Source: Cercis canadensis
Taxonomy: Eukaryota > Streptophyta > Magnoliopsida > Fabales > Fabaceae
Reading direction: 5' to 3'
Assembly (NCBI GenBank): GCA_003255065.1
Contig: QAOA01004621.1
Coordinates: 110,867-174,866, forward strand
DNA: 64,000 nt
The position numbers and the translations under genes are program-made. The notes under the pieces are model-generated. The model was not told the DNA's origin. It made no database searches and saw only the letters and a list, made by a program, of their open reading frames with translations. Within the stretch, counting starts at the first letter, position 1. Each line of letters begins with the position of its first letter. Below are positions 11,483 through 23,683 of the stretch, in pieces.

Positions 11483-13062
11483 TGTCAGATTTTGGTTCGT
11501 AAATCACTTATGGAGGAGTAGATACTAGAACTAGCTCTGGTGGGCTTAGTTAGTGAACAACTGAGGCACCTTAAGGATCTCTGTAGAATAGTTTACAAGG
11601 TGATGGGCTCGAAGCCAAGGGAGATGGGTCTTGTGGCTCAAAGATCTCTTGTTGTGGCTGAGTCAGACCCAGGTGAGGATTCCTATAGCACTTTTAGCAC
11701 TTAGCACTTGGTCCAACGGTTCTAGGGGACTCTATGCTAGATTGGTGGTACTTATGGGGTTGTTCATGGTGGTTTGAGATGCTTTAAAGAGCATTAATGG
11801 CAGAATCTTGAGATTCTTAATGAGAAATGATTGGTGAAGTCATGAAGATGGGTTCTCAAAGTGAGTAGAAGAATGTTTTGGTGTGGCTGTAGCAGTAGAA
11901 GAACATTTAATACGATGTTCTTCAATGATTAGGGTATTTAATGGTTGAAGATGGGTGGTGGTTGAAGAACATTCAATGAAGTGTTCTTCAGTGGAGAAAA
12001 ATGGCAGAGTTTCTGGTCTTTTAGAGCTTCTGATGGAGCTTACCTTCAATGCTTGGCAAGGGTTCTATTTATAGATGGAAGGGAAGGTCCCTGGTTTGGC
12101 TCAACTAGAGAGGTTTTCTAAGGAAGTAGTTTTGGCATTAAATGCCAGGGGAGGACCTCAGTATAGTGATATGAGGTTCCTTGGGGAGAGCTTTGATGAG
12201 CATTAAATGCTCTGTTGTGGAGGTTGAGTGAATAGGCATATAGACCAAAGGTAGAGTGGCTGATGGAAATTGTCTTATGTTTAGAAAGCTGGGCAATGCT
12301 AATAACCCTAGGTATATTAAGGAAGATTAAATGGCCTGAGAAAGCACAATGGTGTTGAAATTCTCTAAATTAGGAAATATAGCTAGCTAGGGTAGCTTTG
12401 TCAAAAATGCATAATGCCTTTCTGAAGAGAAAGGAAGGTGATGTTGACATGACTGTGACAGAAGGGAATAGTGCTTTTAGTGCTAGAATCCTTGACACAC
12501 GTAAGGGTCCCATGGCCTCTTACTAAGTTGCTTAAGGGGCCTTTGGGGAGGTATGAAAGACCTCCTCTTATTGGGTTTTATCTCAGCCCAAATCCAACTA
12601 AACCATTTACCATTAATGGGTTCCTTGGTACTTCTGTGGCCTCTTAAGATGAGCTAGAATTGTAGCACGAGCGGGGATCAAAGAGGGTGAGGTCAATGGA
12701 CCTCAAGGCATGACCAAGGGGTGTCTTAGCCTTAGCGACGATAAAGAAGCTACCTCCAAGGAGTAAGACTGTAGCTGGAGGAGCAGGGCATCAACCGCTC
12801 TACCTAGGGATGCTCTCAAGGGTGTTACTGAGTACCTAGACATTTAGTTTGTCTTAGGAAGTACTTGGTGAGGGTAGTCTTAGGAACCGCAACAACAAAG
12901 TGACTTCTCTTAAATGTGGTACCAAAGGACTAGCTGCCAGCTTTGGCTAGACCAACTTTGGACTAGGGGTCCGCAGTAGCAATCCTTTTGGGGGTTTGAA
13001 CATATTAGACCTCTTTGGGGCCATAGGTGGACTCTTTTGTGTCCATCTTAATTTTATGATCA
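11483..13062 (-). mobile_element. Minus-strand LTR fragment or solo LTR (Gypsy-like)
   Basis: Read on the minus strand it runs from TGATCATAAAATTAAG at 13062 to CCAAAATCTGACA at 11483. It contains a TATAAATAGAACC promoter-like box (complement of 12061-12074), typical of plant LTR promoters, and short repeated GAAGAACATT words at 11890-11990. The flanks TGTTT and TTTTT are at best an imperfect target duplication. No internal region is joined to it. The boundaries are estimates. Confidence 0.45.
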
Positions 13063-13563
13063 TTTTTTTAATCATATAGATAAAAATCTAGTATTTACAA
13101 AATATTTTGGAACACTTTAAAGAATTTAGAAATCAATGTTGCAGTAAAAAGTGTTGGGCACAAAGCAACATTTAAAGTAGTTGAACTCTTAAACTAGTTT
13201 GTCACAGAGCTTGTCTATGCAAATAGAGACCAGACAGCAAACTAGTTGAACTTTCAACTACTTTGTAAAACTAAAGCTTAAGAGAATCTAAGACTAATCA
13301 AAGACACATATATGAATCACAAAAAGTTATAGTGCAAATAATTTAAATGAGAAAGAGATAGAGAGATTTGCACAAAAGGTTTTCATAATGGTTCAGCCCA
13401 ATGCCCATATCCACTCCCTAAGCTCCTATTGAGTATTAATCCACTAGATTCAAGAAGCTTTACAAGCAATACATCCATTAGTTTCCTTAAGCTCGCCAAT
13501 AACTTATCTCCTTGCTCCAACTCTTGGCAACAAGTAAAAAAACAACTTCTCTTGAGACAAGGG
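13063..13563. other. Short non-coding stretch before the SIRE-like element
   Basis: It has repeated ACTAGTTGAAC-type words and a segment (about 13370-13520) resembling the layout of 58620-58960. I take it as an old retroelement remnant; no gene is seen. Confidence 0.3.
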
Positions 13564-14836
13564 TGTTGGGTCCACGGTTCTCCAACCCTAGTTTTGATGA
13601 TAACAAATGACCTTAGTAGAAGCATTATTACTAACCCAAATTTATTTGTTTAAGTGTCTTTATTAAGTGACAGGTTAGTGATCATCTTGGGTCAAGAAGA
13701 AGGACTAGTTTCTACCTCAGCAAGAACCAATTCTCATACATAACTTATTTTTCTAAGAAGATCATCTATGCTTACGTGGCAGTGAAAGTTTGAAGATATT
13801 TTGAATTTCAAAGAATATTCCAGAGAAAATATCAATCAATCAGAGGAATAGAATTTGGAAGCAATCAATCAGAAAAGAGCTATTGGAATTATATAAAAGA
13901 AAGTTTTTCAAAAGAGGAGCTATATTAGGAAACAAATCAAAGAGGAATAAAAAGATTCCTAAAATAGCACAAATTGATAGCCAAGCATTGAAGACTTTGC
14001 CTACAATTCAAACGGCCATCCTTTACCTCTGGACTCTTATGAATTGAAGACCAAAGTGCTGATGAATTTTGAAAAGAATATAAGCAAAAGTTTGAAGAAA
14101 ATTATGTGTCATTACAAATCAATTTCATTTTCTTCTCATTTCTCTATACTACTCTTTGTATACACCTTTGAGAGAGCTATATTATTTTTCTTTTAGGACT
14201 AAACCTATTCAGGGGAGAGTGACCTCTACTCTTGGTTAGATGGAGAGAAAGTTTATGGTGAGCTTTTGTAAAACCAGAGAGAAGGAGTTTACTGCTAAGC
14301 TCTTGTAAAACCAATTTCACAGAGTTTCTAGTTAGCTCTTAGAAAACTAGGGATTGTAAAAGCTTGGACAAATAACCTCGTTGCTAGTGGAACCCCAACC
14401 TTTTGAGGGTGGACGTAGGCAGTGCTTGGCCGAACCACTATAAAAATTCTAGGCTAAATCTCTTCTCCCTGCTATCTTTACTATTCTAGTTTAATCCTTG
14501 ATAATTTGCATGTTTGGCTTCTTGTAAAACTAGTTATGCATGTATTCAAGCTGATCTTCTATCTTGCCTAAATATTCAATCTGAATGTGTGTGGTCCTTG
14601 AATTTCTAAATAATTATCTTTGAGATATTTATGTTCATGATAATTTGATTCTGCTTTTAATTAGTTTTTTGGGTTGTTAAAGAACTAGCTATAAAACTAG
14701 TTCTTTTTTAAAAGCTAAAAAAGTTCTGATTGGTGATTTAGCTCTATATTGTTTTAATCTCCTATTCACCCCCCTTTAGGAGCATACCTACACTCTCAAT
14801 TGGTATAAGAGCTTGGGCTCAATATTTTAGGTTTAA

Positions 14837-16062
14837 TGACGGGTGCCAAACCGTACAAAATTACAATAATTAATTGCAACAAATTTGTAATATAGTGTGC
14901 AACCAATGTTGTCTCCCAAGGATTCACCAGAATGCTCAATCTACTAGGGCTTAATGCAAACAAAATTTTGGGGCGGGGCGGGGGGGGGGTGGGGGGGGTT
15001 GAGTTTTAATGCAATATGTAAAGAAATCAGATGTAGAGACAAAATAGAATTAGATCAAAATAAGATAATGCAATCAATCCAAGTAGGTAACCGAACCTAG
15101 TTAATCCTTCCTTTTTCTCTAAAGATAATCTGACTTTAATTTAACCCTTGGTTAAATATTATCTGGAACCCCTAACAATAACAATCAAAATTCATACTGA
15201 ATAACCATTCAAGATTCAATTAATCTAAGAATTAAGACTCTAGACAACCGCACTATATCAATAAGTCTAGATTAATTTAAGAACTGAATTCCCAAGATAA
15301 CTATACAGCAAAGACCTTTAATGAATGATTAACAACTTGATTTCTGTGATGAACACAATCAACCGACTGAATTCATACAAGTTATGTAATTAAAGTATCA
15401 TTCAATTACATAATGGACAAGAACAGGGAAGTCAAATTGAATTAAACCAAACTGGATTATGAAGCTTTTGAACTCTGGATTAATAAAGGTTGGCTCCTCT
15501 TGAATTGATTACAGTAGAAATTAGCCTTCCATGGAAGGCATAAACACAGAAAATATCTAAGGTAGAATTACAGCAGGAGGAAGAGATTCCCAGTTTTTCT
15601 CAACCTCTATAATAAATACTTGTATGTCTTCAATAGGTTTCCTAATTACCAAATAACACCTAATTTCCTAAACCCTAATTGCAAAATCGTGATAGAGCCC
15701 AATGTGCAGGTGCAGGCCCAATAAACGGGACAAGTCAATGCTGGGCGGGTGCAAAAATTCTAGACTACTTCCATGCAATATTTTGTTGTCTAGACGTGAG
15801 AATTAGCTTCTGAGTCATTATAAATGTAGAACTTTCTCTCAGATTTCCTACAAAACTGAATTCACATCAATCGGACAATTGCAGCTCAAGATATAGCGAA
15901 AAATGTAAACAATGCCAAAAATCACCAATTATGCAATAAAATCCTATAAGCACAAACAAGTCTAAATCTACAAAATATATCTATAAGCTATCACAATCAA
16001 TAGAAAACACACTAAAAGACTAAGTATAAGGGAAATAATTAATATAAAATAATATGTTATCA
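14837..16062 (-). mobile_element. Solo LTR, family E copy 1, inserted in the SIRE-like element
   Basis: On the minus strand it starts TGATAACATATTATT at 16062 and ends GGCACCCGTCA at 14837. An exact 5-bp duplication TTTAA flanks it (14832-14836 and 16063-16067). A second copy of the same family is at 40451-41731. It holds an unusual G-rich run at 14970-14998. It lacks any internal region, which fits a solo LTR. Confidence 0.85.
14970..14998 (+). repeat. Guanine tract (about 29 bp, almost all G)
   Basis: Runs of G broken only by two C and one T, within the solo LTR. The sister LTR at 40451 has no comparable tract. It could form a G-quadruplex or could be a sequencing or assembly slip. Confidence 0.8.
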
Positions 16063-16112
16063 TTTAACCACCTTGAGTTAAAGATCTAAAAGCTTTAATT
16101 TTGTTAGGTACC

Positions 16113-17553
16113 ATGAATATGCAATGGATGCAAAATGAATCTCATTCTTCCTACAAGCCACCATTCTTCAATGGGGACAACTACAAATATTAGAAGGAAA
16201 TGATGGAGATGTACCTGGAATCTTTGGATTTCAAGGTCTGGGCCATTGTAAGAAATGGGATGACACCACCAATGAAATTAGTTGATGGAGTACAAGTTCC
16301 AAAAGAAGAAAGTGAGTTCACAGCCGAAGATCAACTTTCATACACCTTAAACTCCAAAGCTAAATATAACATCGTTTATGTTGTTTCTCCAAAAGAATAT
16401 GATTACATAGCTTCATGTAACACAACAAAAGAAATGTGGGACCGACTCAAAGCCATACATGAAGGAACAAGCTGTGTGAAGGAAGCCAAGACTGACATCT
16501 TTGGCTCACAATATGAAATGTTCCAGATGGAGAATGATGAATCATTAGAATCCTTCTTTGCTCAATTTCTTGGGATCATAAATAACCTCAAGAGTCTCAA
16601 ACATGAATATGCTCAAAAGGAGCAAGTGAAGAAGCTGCTTAGATGTCTTACAGAAAAATGGGAAACAAAGGTCGTGGTTCTCCTCCAATATGTTGGATCA
16701 AATGAAATGACAGTGGACCAGTTGAGAGGACAGTTAGAGACACACGAAATGTTGTTATTCGAGAAGAAAGCTCGTCTAGAAGACAAGAAGAATAAGACTC
16801 TAGCTCTTGCTAGCACTGCTCAGGCAACTAGTTCTCTTTCAACAAACCAGTTTCTAGTGATGAAGATGTGGCTTTAGTTTCAAAGAAATTTCTTCATCAA
16901 ATAAAAAGACAAAATGATAGAAATTTGAATCTAGAAGCACCAGAGGTGAAACAAGAAAAGACCTCATCATGTGCTATGAATGCAAGAAGCTAGGGCAGAA
17001 CAAATCAAATTGTCCTAACCTTAAGAAGAAGGAGTTCCATAAAAAAGGAAACAATAAGGTGATGACAACTTCATAGAGTGATATAGATTCAACCTCCAAC
17101 AGTGATGACTCAGATGAGGAAAACCTAGCAGATTACTATTTCATGGCACAAAGTAGCAACACAAATGAAGAGGTAAGTGATTATGATCTTGATCTTGAGC
17201 CTCCTCCTACCTATGAAGAGTTAAATGATACTTTAGTAGAACTAGCTCTTGATTATAAAAATAGGCTTGCCAAGATTGAAGCCTTTAAGAAAATAATCAA
17301 GGAGCAGTTCAAAGAAATTGAATCTTTGAAGAAAAATAATCCTAACTTTATTCAAATGCTTAATGTCATGCAACAAGAAAATGATATCTTTAAAAAGAAT
17401 AATTTTCTTACTCCTTCTATTTTCAAAGAGAATAGTGATTTGAAAAATAAAATAGATGACCTGTCAAAGGATCTAGCTAAGTTTGTTCAAGGTCATGATA
17501 ACCTGAACATTTTGTTAGGAATGGCTTTGAGTGATGCCATCTACCCGACTTGA
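16113..17553 (+). pseudogene. Copia gag region (UBN2-type) of the SIRE-like fossil
   Basis: The translated pieces show the plant Copia gag pattern: a WKEMMEMYLESLD-like start, then AEDQLSYTLNSKAK, the NTTKEMWDRLKAIHEG segment and FFAQFLGIINNLKSL. A CCHC-type zinc knuckle (CYECKKLGQNKSNCPN-like) is visible near 16970-17020, followed by an acidic, coiled-coil-prone tail (17143-17553). In a live element Gag packages the RNA. This copy is broken, and protease, integrase and reverse transcriptase are not found downstream. Confidence 0.75.
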
Positions 17554-20500
17554 TTGAGCTTCAGGGGAGTTCTTTTGGATTATGTTTCTATTTTTGTTGT
17601 TCTTTCGGATTATGTTAATTTTCTGTTCTTGTTGTTTAGTTTTGTTCTGTTGATGTTTTTAATTCTGTTTGTTGGTTCTTTTTTACATGTCTGTTTTGTG
17701 TTTTCTGTTACTCTTCCCTTCTCTGTTTACTGTTTTGGTGTGGTTCAGCATGTTCTAGATTCTGTTCACGCTTCTTCTTGAGCTTCTGTGCAGAATTCTG
17801 GTTTGATATCCTTTCTTGATTCGCTGTCCCACCATTTTCCTAGATGTTTTCCATTCTGTTTTGTTGTTTTGCTTTACTCTCATTCTACTCATCTTTCCAC
17901 ATTTTTTTTTTTTGTATTTTCCATAGCACTTTGAGAATTGTAGAATTTGTGAGCTTGAAGCAATTGTCATTTTGAAGTTTCTAGCATGGTTGAATAGATT
18001 CTTGCATCTTTTAGTTAGCTAATTTGGTGATGAAATTTGATGTGATGGATTAAGTTTGATGGAACATACCTAGTGAGTTTTTGAACCTATTGTCATTCTA
18101 TATTCCTTTCTTGTGTGCATTGTGCACATGATGTTTGTTGCTCTAGAACTTGTTTTGCTTCTTTTTTAGACTATATTGTCATTTGCATGCATGAATGTGA
18201 TGAAGGCCATCTTTTCTTCTTTCTAGCTTGATAGCCAAATAGCCTTCCTAACATCATTTCCCTTGATTTCCCCCTTGAGCCTATTTTTTTCCATTCTTTC
18301 ATTTAGCTCATACACAAAAAAAAAAAAAACCCATGTTTCTATCTACCTTAGGGAGTATGAAAGCATTGGTTGATCAATTGATGAGTTCTATTTGTCCGGG
18401 ACGGACAAAGTTCTAAGTGTGGGGGGGAGGATTTGTGAAATTTGAAGGAAAGTGGCTATATGAAATGTAAAGACAAAGAAATGTTAGCCAAAAGAAAAAG
18501 AAAATAAAATTTTCTTTAAAAAAAAATCAGAAAAAGAAAATGCAAAGAAAAAGAGAATAAAAGTAGTGGTTTGCCTTTCAAAGAGGAAGAAGTGTGTAAA
18601 GAAAATTGCATAGAGCTTTTGAGTGTATTTTTGTGCTTAGTGTTGGTTTTGACTCATCATTCTCAATTTTCTCATGCTCTCTTTGGTTTTAATTTGCCAT
18701 ATCCATATTTTATTCTTTCTTTTTCCTTGGTCCTTGGCCCCATTACATCCTTAAATAAAGTCCTTCTGATTTGTGCATGCATGTGTTTAAAGTAGTGGAG
18801 ATTAAAAAATAAGCAAGCTTATGGTAGTGCAAATTGTCATGATGTGATTTGAGTGAAACAATAACCCCCTTAAACACTTGAGGGATTGAGAATGTATCTT
18901 GTGTGAGGTTCTATCTTTCTTAGTTTTTTACTTCATTTGAATTCACTATGCTTGTTGATTGAAAGTGCAAGAAATAGATTCATGATTGTTTTGATTCTTT
19001 TAAATTCTTGATTGTTCTTCTTGCTCACTTAACTTTTGTATTTTTAGAAGTTGTTGTCGGGAAATGATCTCTTAGTTGTCTTAGTTGTTTTAGTTGTTTT
19101 CCTTCTTTCCTAGTTTTAACTCTAGTTTGCCCGGGACATGCAAAGGATAAGTGTGGGAGGATTTGATGAACAGTATTTTTATATATTAATTAATCCACAT
19201 TTTTAATCTCCTAATCCTATTTTGGGCCTATTTGATTGGGCTTGGGTCATATTTCATTAATTAGGTTCAAATTGGGATTAAGTGTGTTTTTCAGCATTAT
19301 TAGGGTTTTGACACTATTCTGTATTTCGGGTATATCTTTAGTTATGAATCTCTAAAAATTTTGATTCTTGCCTTGTAGGAAAGCTAAGAGGATTATCTAC
19401 AACTTTCATTCAAACCTCCAAGGCCAATATAGACTTTCAGTGGGTCAAATTTAACCCGGAAGTCAGAGTAGAGTTGCTGCCGCTGGATCCTGACCCACAT
19501 GCAGTGTTTGGACCATAACTTGTGCTGTACAAGTCTTATGGACTTGAAACTGGTCCCATTGGAAAGCTAAGACGCAGGGCTTAAATTTTTATGAAGGCCA
19601 GTTCAACAAATTATGAAGTTAAGATGGTCTTATTATCTGTCGAAAATGGCTGATTAGTCCAGAGACCTGTATGGACCTAGATGGACTTAAATGGACTTAA
19701 CTTCCTCAATTCAGGCCCAATTAGACCCAAACTGGAGCCCATTTGAAGCTGAGGTCCAGAGGTTTAAACTAGGTTAGGAGTAAATTAGGTGTGCATGAAG
19801 GTTAGGAAGTTAGAATCAGAGAAAGGAGGCAGACGAGTTATCAATTCTAGACTAGACAGTTTTAGTTTTCTCTCTTGTATTTGCTGGAACTTATTGAACT
19901 ATGGTTTTCTTCCCTCATTGGAGCTTGGATTTCATGACCGTGGAGGAGTAGAACTCTTGTAACCAAGTTAGACTTCTGATTAAATTTGGTTTTGTTCTTG
20001 AGATTATGTACTTAATTTGATTAAGCTTAATGCAATTTCGTTTTTCATTGGATTCTGATTGTCTGGATATTTTATATGGATCATGGAGATCTTTGTGATT
20101 TATATGGATGTTTAGGTGTGAAATAGAATTTAGATTGATTAATCTTTAATTCTGTGCATGAATCCTTTGAAGAATTGCTAATTGAGGTTCGGTTTTCAGA
20201 TTAGCCACTAATTGCTTAATCATTATGATTACAAGATTAGTAATTGAATGAGGTTAATCGAATTCTAAGTGATAACTTAGTAGGAATAATTAGTCATAAT
20301 TAAAGATTTCAGTTGTGATTAAACTCAATTAGCATTGCTGTATTAGGACTTAATCACTCATGTTAATCTAGGATGGATCAAACCAGTTTATGGATGAATG
20401 TCTAGCTAGGTTACATTTTAATCAACTTATTAATCATATTTCAATTCTGTTTTTTACAATCTAGAAATACAATTCTATTTTACAATCCCCTGTTTTTAAC

Positions 20501-20699
20501 TTGAAATTATTGATTACACATTGCATTCCTTGTGAGACAAACCCGTATTATGCCATCTATTGCATTGTAATTAGGGGATTCAGTTTAATTTAATTGATTA
20601 AGCGACATTTCCAATCACCAAGCCTTTGTCTACTGCCACTTTTCTTTCCAACAGAAACAAACTTACAATCATGTCTTGTCCTGTAAGCTTGCGGGGGGA
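17554..20699 (+). mobile_element. 3' region and LTR of a Gypsy element (fossil)
   Basis: 17554-19163 is non-coding and T-rich, with two copies of the phrase (C)CGGGAC..AAG..AAGTGTGGG, at about 18395-18430 and 19130-19160. The second is a polypurine tract (GTGTGGGAGGATT) directly before an LTR start TGATGAACAG at about 19164. The LTR then runs to somewhere between 20618 and 20699. The same architecture (GTGTGGGGG..TTGAT then LTR) occurs at 51716-51730. No pol domain is present. The left edge abuts the SIRE-like gag. Confidence 0.55.
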
Positions 20700-21045
20700 T
20701 GTTAAGCAGATACACCACATGGTAGTGTTAGATAATGGCTAGATATTTGGCAATGACTAGTTAGTTGGTTACTTAGGACAGGTGTCCCTATTTTAGTTAA
20801 TGAGTTATGCCACATCAGCAAATTAGTTGTAATGATGTAATTATATTTTCTATTAATCATCCATCTATAAATGGATGCCTTTGTACTGAATTCATTTAAG
20901 CAAGAATTACAATTTTAGATTCTCTTTTCTCTTCTACTTTTGTCTCTTTTTTTTCTCTTTGATTCTCTTCTTCTAGTTTATTCTGGTTTAAGTCTTGCTT
21001 CTACATCATCTCACTTTCTATTCTGCAATTGCTGCATACTCTTCA
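20700..21045 (+). repeat. Copia LTR, plus orientation
   Basis: 346 bp, TGTTAAGCAG to ACTCTTCA. It matches the complement of 23335-23683 along its full length and joins directly onto minus-strand integrase sequence. Confidence 0.85.
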
Positions 21046-22031
21046 TGGTGGCCTAGATACATAAATTCTTTTGGAGTCCATGTCAAGACATAAAAAGCCT
21101 TTGTGCTTGTTATTGTAACCTAGAAAACAACAAACACTGGATTTGTTCTCTAACTTGTGAGCATGATAGGGTCTAAGACAAGGGAAACACAAACATCCAA
21201 AAGTCTTGAGGTGAGAAATATCTGGAGTCTTGTTGTACAAAAGGCTATAAGGAAAGTGAAACTGAAGATCAGTAGTAGGCAGCCAGTTTTTTAGATATAC
21301 AGCTGTTTGAAATGTAAAACTCCAATACTTAGTTGGCATGCCTGTAGTAATGAGAAGAGACAAACCAACATCTACTACCTGTCTATTCTTTCTCTCAACT
21401 CTCCCATTTGTTCTAGAGTATAGGGACATGAGAACCTGTGTTCTATGCCTAGTTGATGCACTAGTTTATCAAAGGCTTCAAATTCCCCACCAAAATCAAA
21501 CTGAATACATTGAAGTTTACAGTTAAATTGCCTTTCAATCATAGCTTGAAAACGTTGAAACATAGCTAGAGTTTCACTCTTAGATTGCAGCAGATATAAC
21601 CAAGAGAATCTATTGAAGTCATCAATTAACAGTAAGAAATAGCATGCACCATTAACATATGAGCAAGAAGGTGATCCCCACAAATCAACATGAATTAATG
21701 CAAATGGTTTAATTGCCTTAGTATTGGATTTTACAAAAGGAAGTTTATGACTTTTGGCTAACTCACAAGAACTACAAATTGGCCTTTTATTGAAACTAAA
21801 GCAAGGTAAATGGGCCTGCAACATGACTCTATTTACAACCTCAATGGAGGCATGGCCAAGATGATTATGCCAAAGTTGTAAACTAGAATTAACATTCTGA
21901 GAATGAGAACTAAAGACTTGAAAGTCAGTAGCAGCATTAAACTTGCGGGTTGCCAAGGTGGCCATCATTCTATATAGATCACGATCAAGCTTTCCTTGAA
22001 GAAGTATCTCTTGTGTTTTTTGGTCCTTCAC
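21046..22031 (-). pseudogene. Copia integrase region of the inverted-LTR element
   Basis: The minus strand shows the GAG-pre-integrase words LWHNHLGHAS and PICSSCELAKSHKLPF (HHCC zinc-binding type). The integrase core follows with HVDLWGS, LLIDDFNRFSWLYLL and QFDFGGEFEA, then the RTNGRVERKNRQVVD segment and TFGCLCFPCLRPY. Integrase joins cDNA to the host chromosome in live elements. Broken; the coding sequence stops where the plus-strand LTR begins. Confidence 0.8.
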
Positions 22032-22743
22032 AAGAAAACAAGAGGGATAAAACTCAACATAAGCATGGTTATCCTAACAAAGTTTATGAACACTAACCAA
22101 GTTTGCAGTATCTTTGGGACATGAAGAATATTTTTGAGAATGAGGAGTATGTTTGATGTTGAAATTGATGCAGTACTAGTATTTAGGACAGGAAGACCCT
22201 TACCATTGCCAACAATGACTTTGTCATCTCCAGTGAATGGATTATGCAGGGACAAGTTGTTTTTAATCTGATGTGACATGACGAGTAGCACTTGTATCCA
22301 GAAACCATGGAGTGTCACCAAGTAATCCAGGGGCAGCAACCATTGCTTGTGCATTTTGACCTTGTGGTGAGCTATTTTGTGCCATTCTTGGTTGAAAATT
22401 ATTATCAAACTTGTGCCGGCATTCTGTGGCCATATGCCCAATCTTAAGGCAAATCTAGCACTAAGGCTTACCACTGGAATTATTGCCTTGACCAGCTTTG
22501 TTCTTGCCAAACTGGTTACCTTGACTAGAGAATGGACAAGTGTGTCCATGACTGAAATTTGGAGAACCAGTGCCAAAATTAGGCTAAGAGTTCTGCTTTT
22601 GGTAGAACTTCGTTTTCCCTTTTTGATGATTGAATGTGGCAGCATTTGCTTGGATCAAGATTTGTTCATCCATTGACCTCTACCTTTCAAGACGCCTCTC
22701 AAAGGTTTGTAAATGGCTTTGCAGTGCTTCAATTGACAAAGAC

Positions 22744-23322
22744 TCAAATCATAGAGGCCACTACAACATTGAATTCAGGACCCAAACCAGCCAATATAGC
22801 CATGATTTGGTCATCTTGGCTAACATTCTCTCCACTAGCACATAGGTTATCACAAATATGCCTAATTTTAAGAATGTATTCCCACATACCTAGTCCACCC
22901 TTGCTTATTGTTTGGAGTTGAAGTCCCAATTCCATAACTCTAGCACGAGATGAGGAAGCAAAACTTTCAGCAAGGGATTGCCAGATTTCATTTGCAGTAT
23001 CATAAGCCATGATTTGAGCCATGACTGGTTCAATAAGAGAGCCATAAATCCAACTCATAACAAGTATGTTTTGCCTTTGCCAAAGAACATAATCAGGATT
23101 CAGTAGTAGTATTGCTCTGAAGGAATCAATCTAGACATGTGCTTGTGCCATCAAGAATGTCCTTGTAGTCATTTGCAATCACAATGTTGAGTAGCTGATT
23201 CTGAGAAATCAGAAAATTACCTCAATCAAGTTTGATGGTAAAGGATTGCCCAAAGGTTGGAAGGTTCGTGGTTTCCCTCAATGGAGTCACTAAAGTTGAA
23301 GAGTGATCTGCCATTGATGAGT
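22744..23322 (-). pseudogene. Copia gag region of the inverted-LTR element
   Basis: The minus strand shows LMSWIYGSLIEPVMAQ, DTANEIWQSLAESFASSS and QDDQIMAILAGLGPEF, the standard gag pattern of RE1-type plant Copia elements. It lies just after the primer site. Broken. Confidence 0.75.
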
Positions 23323-23334
23323 GCTCTAATACCA

Positions 23335-23683
23335 TGAAGAGTTCAATGCAGCAATTGCATAATAGAAAGCAAGATGATGCAGAAGCAAGACTTAAACCAG
23401 AATAAACCAGAAGAAGAGAATCAAAGAGAAAAGAGAAAGATGAGAGTAGAAGAGAAAAGGGAATATGAAATTGTAATTCCTTCTTCAATGAATTCAGTAC
23501 AAAGGCATCCATTTATAGATGGATGATTAACAGAAAATATAATTACATCATCAGAACTAATTTGCTGATGTGGCATAACTGATTAACTAAAATAGGGACA
23601 CACGTCCTAACTAACTAACTAACTAGTCATTGCCAAATATCTAGCCATTATCTAACACTGCCACGTGGTGTATTTTCTTAACA
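23335..23683 (-). repeat. Copia LTR, minus orientation
   Basis: 349 bp, begins TGTTAAGAAAATAC on the minus strand and ends AACTCTTCA just before the TGGTATTAGAGC primer site. Confidence 0.85.

Larger units (their letters stand above)
13564..17553 (+). mobile_element. SIRE/Maximus-like Copia, 5' part only (fossil)
   Basis: The 5' LTR runs 13564-14798, from TGTTGGGTCC to CACTCTCA, and has the GTTTTGATGATAACAAA word common in SIRE LTRs. A methionine-tRNA-type primer site TGGTATAAGAGC follows at 14801-14812. The gag-like region begins about 16113. Only the 5' LTR and gag side are present, and the element is broken in several places. Another element's solo LTR (14837-16062) sits between the primer site and gag. 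The right edge abuts unrelated Gypsy 3' sequence. Confidence 0.75.
20700..23683 (-). mobile_element. Copia fossil with LTRs in inverted orientation
   Basis: The right LTR (23335-23683) is on the minus strand and is followed inward by a primer site, TGGTATTAGAGC (complement of 23323-23334). gag, protease and integrase pieces follow on the minus strand down to about 21046. The left LTR (20700-21045) is the same family but on the plus strand, so the two LTRs face each other. They differ at roughly 8-9% of sites by eye. No flanking target duplication is evident. No reverse transcriptase region is found. The element is broken in several places. Confidence 0.8.

Noticed and set aside
11308-11502. 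64-codon open frame before the minus-strand LTR
   Set aside because: No recognised family; it runs into the LTR end, so it is not an independent gene.
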